From positions 1-15,016 of the forward strand of contig CAZMVQ010000058.1 in the NCBI GenBank assembly GCA_964569865.1: DNA of 15,016 nt. The letters are read 5' to 3'. The DNA comes from DROE01 sp964569865. GTDB taxonomy: Bacteria > Pseudomonadota > Alphaproteobacteria > Rhizobiales > Devosiaceae. Both the position numbers and the translations under genes were made by a program. The notes under the pieces are model-generated. The model was not told the origin of the DNA and made no database searches. It was given only the letters and a program-made list of their open reading frames with translations. Below, piece by piece: positions 1 to 6,356 of this stretch. Position 1 is the first letter of the stretch, and each line of letters opens with the position of its first letter.

Positions 1-9
1 TGGAACAAT

Positions 10-41
10 AAGATGCAATATTACCAAGATGCAATATTACC
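10..41. repeat. Perfect tandem 16-bp direct repeat upstream of the LuxR gene
   Basis: The unit AAGATGCAATATTACC occurs twice with no spacer, at 10-25 and 26-41. Each copy contains the near-palindrome GCAATATTAC, which differs from perfect dyad symmetry at one position. The array lies about 150 bases upstream of the LuxR-type regulator start. Two identical tandem copies next to a regulator gene could be protein-binding iterons, but the window edge at base 1 hides whether more copies exist. The repeat is seen directly; the function is inferred. Confidence 0.7.
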
Positions 42-111
42 CATGTTAAATTAGACTTCAGACTTGCCCCTATTCAGGAAAACCATGCAAGCGCCCTTAG
101 AAGCAATCAAC

Positions 112-140
112 TTGACAATTGCGCCAAATGATCAACGATT
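112..140 (+). promoter_or_regulatory. Possible promoter with consensus -35 box (weak -10) for the LuxR gene
   Basis: A perfect TTGACA lies at 112-117. At the usual 17-base spacing the -10 position (135-140) reads ACGATT, which matches the consensus poorly. If this is a promoter, it would probably need an activator. It lies about 50-75 bases upstream of the ATG at 192. Confidence 0.25.
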
Positions 141-191
141 GAGCCTGAGCCCGTATTTTTTTGGGGAGTACTAAAAAGAGAGAATGCTCTT

Positions 192-1037
192 ATGGCTATA
201 GCCATCAATGATCCGATGCTGCCTATAGCTGACAGCAACTTCTATGCGGATATTATTAGCGCAATCGGGTCAAAATCATTTTTCTCAAAAATTGCCGATC
301 TAACTTGTAACCATATTGTTTTTGATGGGCTTTTCGTCTGTGTTTATAGTACGAACAGTGCACCAATTTCTCTGGGCTGCTTCAAAGAAGCGCAAAACTT
401 CCAGCCTGGAATCGAAAACTACCTAAAATATTCCTATGTCATAAATCCAGTTTACCGCGCGTTCCAAAATAGTGTGGCTACAGGTGTTTATACCATGGGA
501 GATCTATTACACACGGGAATGAAAGACGAAATTGCCCAGAGCGAGTTTCATATTTGGGTTGATGATCAAGAGACTATCGGCTACCGCACGCCCGGTTGGC
601 CCAAAAAAATGGCCGAGAGTTTAGGTCTGATCTGGCTTCCTGATAAAACGATGGTGGAGTTATGTTTCCTAAATACACAAGAGGGCGACCACGCACAGAA
701 ATTTTCTGTCGGCCTGAAATCGATTTTCCCCGCAATATCAAGCGCCGTTATAAAACATATTGAAATTTTCGGACAGGATTATGATGCGTCAAAGACTGAC
801 CCAAACCTTGCATTCAGGACTTTGGATTTCGGAAAAGACGTGTTGACCGAGCGCGAACAGGACGTGGTGCAACTAATCCTCAACGGGTACTCAAGCAAGG
901 CTATTGCGGTGGCTCTGGAGATTTCTTTGCCTACCGTTAAAACCCACCGCCGTAATATTTATGCCAGATTGCGCATATCTTCTCAGGTTGAATTGTTTAA
1001 TCTTTTCGTTCAAAAAATGATGGAAATCAGCACATAA
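192..1037 (+). CDS. LuxR-family transcriptional regulator (C-terminal LuxR HTH)
   Basis: This is a 281-residue cytoplasmic DNA-binding regulator. Residues about 218-270 form a clear LuxR/GerE helix-turn-helix: LTEREQDVVQLILNGYSSKAIA, then a recognition helix around ISLPTVKTHRRNIYARL. The N-terminal ~200 residues are a sensor-like domain that I do not recognise. It includes a stretch around residues 79-104 (SYVINPVYRAF, GVYTMGDL). I see no response-regulator phosphoacceptor domain and cannot confirm an acyl-homoserine-lactone pocket. The ATG at 192 is preceded by a purine-rich AGAGAGA about 9 bases upstream. The gene lies 122 bases upstream of, and in the same direction as, the PLP-enzyme/ABC-importer run. 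A likely role is control of that run, perhaps in response to its substrate; this is inference from position. Confidence 0.85.
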   Translation: MAIAINDPMLPIADSNFYADIISAIGSKSFFSKIADLTCNHIVFDGLFVCVYSTNSAPISLGCFKEAQNFQPGIENYLKYSYVINPVYRAFQNSVATGVYTMGDLLHTGMKDEIAQSEFHIWVDDQETIGYRTPGWPKKMAESLGLIWLPDKTMVELCFLNTQEGDHAQKFSVGLKSIFPAISSAVIKHIEIFGQDYDASKTDPNLAFRTLDFGKDVLTEREQDVVQLILNGYSSKAIAVALEISLPTVKTHRRNIYARLRISSQVELFNLFVQKMMEIST

Positions 1038-1053
1038 TTTCCTCTTCAGCACG

Positions 1054-1108
1054 CATCATCCCTTAGGATGATAGCCATATTTGAATATCCACGAAATACT
1101 ATCAGTAT
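1054..1108 (+). promoter_or_regulatory. Two small inverted repeats between the LuxR gene and the operon
   Basis: ATCATCC (1055-1061) and GGATGAT (1066-1072) form a 7-bp stem with a CTTA loop. The stem can extend by GC/GC across a bulged A. A second dyad, ATACT-ATC-AGTAT, spans 1096-1108. No strong T-run follows the first hairpin, so it is not a convincing intrinsic terminator. The second dyad lies 52 bases before the TTG at 1160 and could be an operator for the upstream regulator. The symmetry is seen; the role is inferred. Confidence 0.35.
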
Positions 1109-1159
1109 AGCGCAGCCTTAGTCCTAAGATAAGGACGGGGCCAAAAAACGGGGTGGATT

Positions 1160-2413
1160 TTGGCGTTTCCAATTGCCGATATTCGGGCGCTGTTTCCAGC
1201 GCTTTCACAGACTGACAATGCTCAGAAACGTGTCTATCTGGATAATCCAGCGGGCACGCAAGTCCCTACATCCGTTGCCACAGCGGTTGCCAACTATATG
1301 CTGACCAATGCCAGCAATATGGGCGGTCACTTCACCACCAGTCTTCGCACTGACGAAGTCACTTTGAAAGCACATCAGGATGCCGCCGTGTTCTTGGGTG
1401 CGCGTTCATGCAAAGAAATAATTATTGGTCAAAGCATGACATCTTTGACGTTTCATTTGTCCCGTAGCATTTGCCGTGATTTCCAGCCCGGCGACGAGAT
1501 TATTGTCTCGCGTGTTGAACATGAGGGAAATATTGGCCCTTGGCTCGAAATCGCCAAAGACAAGAATCTAAGCATAAAGTGGGTGGATTTTGACAAAGAA
1601 ACATGGCTGATCGAGCCTGAAAATCTGGCATTGGCGTTGAGCGAAAAAACCAAACTCGTGTGCCTGAACTACGCAAGTAACATGACCGGTTCAATCAATG
1701 ATATTGCAGCGTTAACACGCATGGCCCACGATGCAGGCGCACAGGTTTTTGTCGACGCTGTGCAACTGGCCCCCCATCACCTGATAGATGTCCTAGCGCT
1801 TGGTTGCGATTTTCTTGCCTGTTCGTCTTACAAGTTTTTTGGGCCACATTTGGGAATTTTATGGGGCAAAGAAGAAGTATTGGCCGCGCTCCACCCCTAT
1901 AAAGGGCGCTGTGTGTCAGACGAATTGCCAGATAGGTTTGAAGCGGGAACACCTCAATTCGAACTTTTGGCCGGACTGTCGGCAACTGTCGCATATTTTG
2001 AAGATCTGGGGCGCAGAACCGTTCCGGATGGATCGCAGCGCGAACTCATTTCTGAGGCTTATAAACAATCGCGAAATTTTGAGGAACCAATGACCAACCG
2101 CCTGATTGAGGGATTGGCTCATATTCCCGGTATTTCAATATACGGTATTACCAACCCCAATCGCGTGCACCAGCGGGTGCCAACCATTTCGATACGCCAC
2201 AATAAATTGAAGCCAACCGAGATTGCCAAATCGCTAGCAAATTCAGGGATATTTGTCTGGCATGGCCACAATTACGCATACGAGCCAACCCGTTTTCTCA
2301 ATATCCCGGAAGACGAGGGCGTAGTGCGTATTGGGCTGGCCCATTACAATACCGACGAAGAGATTACCCGTGTAGTGGAAACGATTGACGCAATTGTCGC
2401 AAACGACCGCTAA
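1160..2413 (+). CDS. Class V PLP-dependent enzyme, cysteine desulfurase-like (probably TIGR01976/VC1184 type)
   Basis: This 417-residue fold-type I PLP enzyme resembles SufS/CsdA throughout. It opens with the FPALSQ and YLDNPAGTQVP segments. VEHEGN includes H121, at the position that stacks on the cofactor. DAVQ is at 199-202, with D199 contacting the pyridine nitrogen. SSYKFFGPH holds the Schiff-base lysine K225. The C-terminal VRIGLAHYNT keeps the substrate-carboxylate Arg, R390. The loop that in SufS reads RTGHHC reads WHGHNY here (367-372), so the persulfide cysteine is Tyr and the Arg is Trp. Desulfurase activity is therefore doubtful; a transaminase, lyase or epimerase reaction is as likely. 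The start is a TTG at 1160, because the next in-frame Met (residue 47) would delete conserved N-terminal sequence. Upstream GGGTGG is only 3 bases away, so initiation is probably weak. It is the first gene of the run that continues with the ABC importer. Confidence 0.82.
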   Translation: MAFPIADIRALFPALSQTDNAQKRVYLDNPAGTQVPTSVATAVANYMLTNASNMGGHFTTSLRTDEVTLKAHQDAAVFLGARSCKEIIIGQSMTSLTFHLSRSICRDFQPGDEIIVSRVEHEGNIGPWLEIAKDKNLSIKWVDFDKETWLIEPENLALALSEKTKLVCLNYASNMTGSINDIAALTRMAHDAGAQVFVDAVQLAPHHLIDVLALGCDFLACSSYKFFGPHLGILWGKEEVLAALHPYKGRCVSDELPDRFEAGTPQFELLAGLSATVAYFEDLGRRTVPDGSQRELISEAYKQSRNFEEPMTNRLIEGLAHIPGISIYGITNPNRVHQRVPTISIRHNKLKPTEIAKSLANSGIFVWHGHNYAYEPTRFLNIPEDEGVVRIGLAHYNTDEEITRVVETIDAIVANDR

Positions 2414-2441
2414 CAAAAACAATAACAAACCACAATCAACC

Positions 2442-2448
2442 AAGGAGG
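2442..2448 (+). promoter_or_regulatory. Strong ribosome binding site fixing the binding-protein start
   Basis: AAGGAGG sits 5 bases before the ATG at 2454. It settles the start over the TTG at 2385, which would overlap the preceding gene and add 23 hydrophilic residues in front of the signal peptide. Confidence 0.85.
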
Positions 2449-2453
2449 ATGTT

Positions 2454-3284
2454 ATGAAACTACTATCACTTAAATCACTGACCATCGGGGTCGTTGCATT
2501 ATTTGCTACGAGTTCTACAACAATTGCATCACAAGATGGCACGACAGAAACATTGCGGGTCGGAATGGAATGTACATATGCACCGTTTAACTACCGCACT
2601 GCTGAGGGCGAATTGGCAGGATATGACGTTGATGTTGCTAACGGGGTTGCCGAAATCCTTGGTGCTGACCTCGAATTTGTCTGCCAGCAGTGGGACGGCA
2701 TGATCCCCGCACTTTTGGCCAATAAATTCGACCTGATCGTTGCTTCAATGTCGATCACTGATTCACGTATGGAAAAAATTGATTTTTCCGGTCCCTATCG
2801 TGATTCAATTGGCCGCCTGATTGGTAAAGCTAATGTTGACTTAAATTTGTTTGACGAATCTGGTGACCCGATTGCCGCAAATTTTGACGGCCTTCGTGTG
2901 GGGCTTGAAAGAGCTTCCACTTATGCAAACTGGTTTGAAGCCAAACTGCCAGGTGCCGAAGTTGTGCTCTATGACGCTTCTGAACCGCTTTATCTGGATT
3001 TGCAAAACGGGCGTGTTGATATGATCATGACCAACCCGATGAAGGCTCAACTCAGGTTCTTAAGTCAGGACGAAGGCAATGCATTCGCTTTTGTCAGCCC
3101 GGCAATTAGTGAGGTTGAATTCTTTGGTATTGGTGTTGGCATTGGCTTGCGCCAGGGTCAAGATGAACTGCGCGAGCGCCTAAGCGCTGCAATTCGCGAA
3201 TTGATCAACAATGGATCACTGGAAGAATATGCCTTGAAAATCTTCCCCTTCCCGATCCACAATCCAGAATGGGGCCAAGAATAA
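2454..3284 (+). CDS. Periplasmic substrate-binding protein of a polar amino acid ABC importer (HisJ/LAO/opine family)
   Basis: This 276-residue protein has a signal peptide (residues 1 to about 26, a hydrophobic core then TIAS before QDG). It is followed by a single SBP_bac_3 domain (about 34-265) with the family hallmarks RVGMECTYAPF, GYDVDVA, SITDSR and IDFSGPY. By-eye alignment to HisJ/LAO runs without gaps through the first lobe. It places E39 at Asp11, Y42 at Tyr14, W80 at residue 52, A97/S98/S100 at Ser69/70/72 and R105 at the carboxylate-binding Arg77. In the second lobe N194 falls where Asp161 binds the alpha-ammonium group. The ligand is thus likely a carboxylate with a modified or missing alpha-amine, but it is not identified. 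C40 and C77 could form a disulfide, placed differently from that of HisJ. The gene starts 40 bases after the PLP-enzyme gene and is followed by a hairpin and the permease genes. Confidence 0.9.
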   Translation: MKLLSLKSLTIGVVALFATSSTTIASQDGTTETLRVGMECTYAPFNYRTAEGELAGYDVDVANGVAEILGADLEFVCQQWDGMIPALLANKFDLIVASMSITDSRMEKIDFSGPYRDSIGRLIGKANVDLNLFDESGDPIAANFDGLRVGLERASTYANWFEAKLPGAEVVLYDASEPLYLDLQNGRVDMIMTNPMKAQLRFLSQDEGNAFAFVSPAISEVEFFGIGVGIGLRQGQDELRERLSAAIRELINNGSLEEYALKIFPFPIHNPEWGQE

Positions 3285-3328
3285 CTTTAGGCCTTTAAAA
3301 AAGAATAACTCCATACCTTTGAGAAAAA

Positions 3329-3358
3329 TTGTGGGGCAAGGAATATTTTGCCCCACAA
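3329..3358 (+). terminator. Stable hairpin between binding-protein and permease genes (attenuator or mRNA-stabilising)
   Basis: TTGTGGGGCAA (3329-3339) pairs perfectly with TTGCCCCACAA (3348-3358), an 11-bp GC-rich stem with an 8-base loop. No T-tract follows on the + strand, so full intrinsic termination is unlikely. Hairpins at this position in importer operons (malE-malF, hisJ-hisQ) protect the upstream mRNA and let the binding protein outnumber the permeases. That role is inferred here by analogy. Confidence 0.6.
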
Positions 3359-3391
3359 ACTTAGGCAGTCGCCTAGTTCCAGGAGAGAACA

Positions 3392-4087
3392 ATGGAAGCC
3401 GTAGATGGATGGTGGGATGATTATTTCTGGGGGTCAATGATTGTCCTTCAGGTGTTTTTCTTTTCGCTAATATTAATGGTTATCTTTGGCCTCATCGGCG
3501 CGGCCGCCAAATTATCAGACAACGTCGTGGCGCATAAAATCGCCGGTGCCTACACTATAGTTTTTCGCGGCACACCTGAAATTCTGGTAATTCTGCTGCT
3601 TTATTTCGGCTCGGCAATTACCCTGACTGCAATCGTTCAAATTTTTAGCCCTGACACAAAATTTGTTGATGTCCCCCCCTTGTGGGCCGGAACAATCGCC
3701 ATTGCGTTGATCGTGGGCTCTTATGCCACAGAAACCTTTCGCGGGGCATTCCTGGGGGTCAAGGAAGGCAGTATTGAAGCCGCTCGTGCCCTTGGCATGT
3801 CAGATTTCCAAACCTTTATCTATGTTCGAATTCCGGAAATGTGGCGATTAGCTCTGCCGCCCTTTGGCAATCACATGCTGTCTCTAATCAAAGACACAGC
3901 ATTGATTTCGATCATTGGATTGAACGAAACTTTCTTTGTCGCCAAACAAGCCATTGGCACTACAGGTGAACCATTCACCATGTATATCGTGGTCGGTGGC
4001 ATCTATCTGGCATTTTCCTCCATCGTAACCTTGTCGGTTATGTGGATGGAAAAATTCGGAGCAAGAACCGGTGAGGGCGCACGCTAA
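3392..4087 (+). CDS. ABC importer permease, polar amino acid type (HisQ-like)
   Basis: This 231-residue inner-membrane subunit belongs to the HisMQ/BPD_transp_1 family. Hydrophobic segments lie at about 16-37, 62-83, 98-113, 165-187 and 197-217, as expected for a five-helix permease. The FRGTPE stretch (58-63) is characteristic of the polar amino acid subfamily. The EAA coupling motif, which docks on the ATPase, is EAARALG at 129-135 and continues to P156. The ATG at 3392 has AGGAGAG five bases upstream. It forms a heterodimer with the next gene product, three bases downstream. The 107-base gap to the binding-protein gene holds the hairpin described separately. Confidence 0.92.
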   Translation: MEAVDGWWDDYFWGSMIVLQVFFFSLILMVIFGLIGAAAKLSDNVVAHKIAGAYTIVFRGTPEILVILLLYFGSAITLTAIVQIFSPDTKFVDVPPLWAGTIAIALIVGSYATETFRGAFLGVKEGSIEAARALGMSDFQTFIYVRIPEMWRLALPPFGNHMLSLIKDTALISIIGLNETFFVAKQAIGTTGEPFTMYIVVGGIYLAFSSIVTLSVMWMEKFGARTGEGAR

Positions 4088-4090
4088 GTC

Positions 4091-4774
4091 ATGGACTTGA
4101 CCCTAATCACCGAAAGCGTACCCAAAATTCTATCTGGCATAGGAATTACCTTCCAGCTGATGCTCCTGTCTGCAATTTTAGGCCTTATCCTTGCGGTCAT
4201 CCTTTTGCTGATGCGGCTAAGTGGAAAATGGTATCTTTCATGGCCGGCGCAGATCCATATTTACATTTTTCGTGGCACACCCATTCTGGTGCAAATTTTC
4301 ATCATCTACTACGGACTGCCGCAGTTTGAATTTGTTCGCGATAGCATTTTTTGGCCCATTCTGCGCGAGCCATTTGGTTGTGCCGTCGTGGCGCTAACCT
4401 TGAATACCGGGGCCTATGTATGCGAAATTCTGCGCGGCGGAGTGTTGGGAGTGGATCACGGTATTCTTGAGGCAGGTTCTGCTCTTGGGCTTTCGGCTCA
4501 ACAAAAGTTTATCTATTTAACTACCCCGATTGCCGCCCGGCTTGCATTGCCCGCATACAGCAATGATTTTATCAGCCTGATGAAAGCAACATCGCTGGCC
4601 AGCACAATTACCCTACTGGATATGACAGGCATTGCCCGCACAATCGTTGCGCAAACCTTTGCGCCATATGAAATATTTATATCGCTCGCCATCATATATA
4701 TGATTTTGACATGGGTTATCCAGAAAACCTTTGGCCGGATTGAAAAATACCTTAGCCATTATGTAAACCCGTGA
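4091..4774 (+). CDS. ABC importer permease, polar amino acid type (HisM-like)
   Basis: This 227-residue membrane subunit partners the preceding permease. It has hydrophobic segments at about 20-41, 56-75, 96-114, 160-180 and 193-212. The FRGTPILVQ motif (60-68) and the EAA loop EAGSALG (127-133), ending at P154, identify the family. It starts three bases after the previous stop without a clear Shine-Dalgarno sequence, which suggests translational coupling and equal output of the two permeases. The ATPase gene follows after seven bases. Confidence 0.92.
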   Translation: MDLTLITESVPKILSGIGITFQLMLLSAILGLILAVILLLMRLSGKWYLSWPAQIHIYIFRGTPILVQIFIIYYGLPQFEFVRDSIFWPILREPFGCAVVALTLNTGAYVCEILRGGVLGVDHGILEAGSALGLSAQQKFIYLTTPIAARLALPAYSNDFISLMKATSLASTITLLDMTGIARTIVAQTFAPYEIFISLAIIYMILTWVIQKTFGRIEKYLSHYVNP

Positions 4775-4781
4775 GGTCCCT

Positions 4782-5522
4782 ATGAGCGAAACATTGATCA
4801 AGATGCAAAACGTCGATAAATTCTTTGGCGATTTCCAAGCCTTGAAGAATATCAACCTGGAGGTAAAACGGGGCGAACGTATCGTGGTTTGCGGCCCGTC
4901 AGGTTCTGGTAAATCAACCATGATCCGCTGCATCAATCGCTTGGAAAAGCACAATGAAGGGCATATCTTTATTGCGGGCAAAGAGCTGACTGATCAGGTC
5001 AAAGACATTGATGCCGTGCGCCGTGAAGTTGGAATGGTGTTTCAAAGCTTTAATCTGTTTCCACATATGACGATTGTAAAAAATCTGATGTTGGCGCAAC
5101 GGCTTGTGCGCAAAATTAAAAAACCCGAAGCCCATAAAACCGCTATGCATTTTCTGGAACGGGTAAAAATCGCCGAGCAGGCCGACAAATACCCGGTGCA
5201 ACTTTCAGGCGGACAGCAACAGCGGGTTGCCATTGCTCGCGCACTTTGTATGAAACCAGAAATCATATTGTTTGATGAGCCAACTTCTGCGCTTGATCCT
5301 GAAATGATCAACGAAGTGCTGGAGGTAATGACCGATCTGGCAAAAGAGGGCATGACGATGATTTGCGTCACCCACGAGATGGGTTTTGCCCGATCGGTGG
5401 CGGATCGCATCATCTTCATGGATGAGGGAGAAATTGTTGAAGAAGCTGAACCGAAAGCTTTTTTTGAAAATCCCAGGAACGAGAGAACCAAGCAGTTCCT
5501 TAGTCAAATACTGACCCACTAG
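4782..5522 (+). CDS. ABC importer ATP-binding protein, polar amino acid type (HisP/GlnQ-like)
   Basis: This 246-residue cytoplasmic ATPase energises the importer. All ABC motifs are intact: Walker A GPSGSGKST (38-46), Q-loop Q88, signature LSGGQQQR (141-148), Walker B IILFDEP with catalytic E166, D-loop SALD and switch H198 in VTHEM. It is the usual length for this family, with no extra regulatory domain. A GAGG overlaps the preceding stop codon and serves as the ribosome binding site. The phosphatase gene follows after 11 bases. The family assignment is certain; the transported substrate is not. Confidence 0.95.
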   Translation: MSETLIKMQNVDKFFGDFQALKNINLEVKRGERIVVCGPSGSGKSTMIRCINRLEKHNEGHIFIAGKELTDQVKDIDAVRREVGMVFQSFNLFPHMTIVKNLMLAQRLVRKIKKPEAHKTAMHFLERVKIAEQADKYPVQLSGGQQQRVAIARALCMKPEIILFDEPTSALDPEMINEVLEVMTDLAKEGMTMICVTHEMGFARSVADRIIFMDEGEIVEEAEPKAFFENPRNERTKQFLSQILTH

Positions 5523-5533
5523 GGAATATTAAA

Positions 5534-6322
5534 ATGAAGCACCCTTCCCCGCCACATGAGGACTTTTTGGCATTTGCGGAAAAGCTGGCCGATACCAGCC
5601 GCGAAATGCTGCTGGTGGCGGCAAATCAATCCATAAATATTGACATGAAGGCCGACGCTTCTTTTGTCACGGATACCGACAAAGCGATTGAAAAACGAAT
5701 GCGGGAAATGATTATCCGTGCGTTTCCCAACCATGGCATTATGGGTGAAGAATTTACAAATACCGATCTGGATGCCGAATTTGTCTGGGTGCTTGATCCG
5801 ATTGACGGCACGGCACCATTTATTGCCGGAATTCCGGTTTATGGAACGTTGATTGGCCTTGCATGGAAGGGAAAACCCTTTGTTGGTGTGATGGACCACC
5901 CCGCAACATCCGATCGCTGGACAGGCGTGACAGACAAGTTTGCCAAACGAAACGGCCAGCCTGTCATGGTAAAATCGTGCACTGCTTTATCAAAGGCCTT
6001 TGTCACCTGTAGCTCCCCGGATTTTATGTCCAGATCAGAACTGGCAAGATTTGATAACCTGCGCAAACAGGTGCCCTATGTGCAATATGGTGGCTCTTGT
6101 TTTGCCTATGGCATGCTCGCTTCTGGCCGAACCGACATTGCAATTGATTGCGGATACGAGCCTTTTGATGTTTTTGCCAACGCGGCCGTTATTTCTGGTG
6201 CGGGTGGTCATATGAGCGATTGGAACGGGCAAGACATTACACTTAACTGGTCAGGACAAGTAATTGCGGCGGGAGATAAATCCTGCCTGAACTGGGCACT
6301 TGATGCCCTTACGCCAGAGTAA
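5534..6322 (+). CDS. Inositol-monophosphatase-superfamily phosphatase, HisN-like
   Basis: This 262-residue Mg-dependent, Li-sensitive-type phosphatase belongs to the FIG/IMPase superfamily. The metal-binding motifs are present: GEE at 71-73 (E72), DPIDGT at 88-93 (D88, D91) and EPFD with D212. The C-terminal YGGSCFAYGMLASGRTDIA and the GTLIGL/GVMDHP segments resemble the HisN histidinol-phosphatase branch (TIGR02067) more than inositol or bisphosphate-nucleotide phosphatases. No histidine-biosynthesis gene is nearby, and it lies in a transporter/dehydrogenase run. It may instead remove phosphate from an intermediate or imported substrate of this pathway. DGT is followed by APF where relatives usually have KSF, close to the active site. 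The start is the ATG at 5534 with a weak AGGGA upstream, 11 bases after the ATPase gene. Confidence 0.85.
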   Translation: MKHPSPPHEDFLAFAEKLADTSREMLLVAANQSINIDMKADASFVTDTDKAIEKRMREMIIRAFPNHGIMGEEFTNTDLDAEFVWVLDPIDGTAPFIAGIPVYGTLIGLAWKGKPFVGVMDHPATSDRWTGVTDKFAKRNGQPVMVKSCTALSKAFVTCSSPDFMSRSELARFDNLRKQVPYVQYGGSCFAYGMLASGRTDIAIDCGYEPFDVFANAAVISGAGGHMSDWNGQDITLNWSGQVIAAGDKSCLNWALDALTPE

Positions 6323-6340
6323 ATTGCTTCAACACACGAC

Positions 6341-6348
6341 AGGTGGGG
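6341..6348 (+). promoter_or_regulatory. Ribosome binding site fixing the dehydrogenase start
   Basis: AGGTGGGG lies 8 bases before the ATG at 6357. It supports this start over the in-frame upstream start at 6300, which overlaps the phosphatase gene and adds 19 residues with no counterpart in the family. Confidence 0.7.
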
Positions 6349-6356
6349 AAATAACA

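Noticed and set aside
5042..5491. 149-codon minus-strand open frame
   Set aside because: It lies wholly antisense to the ABC ATPase gene, whose motifs are all intact; it is a shadow frame.
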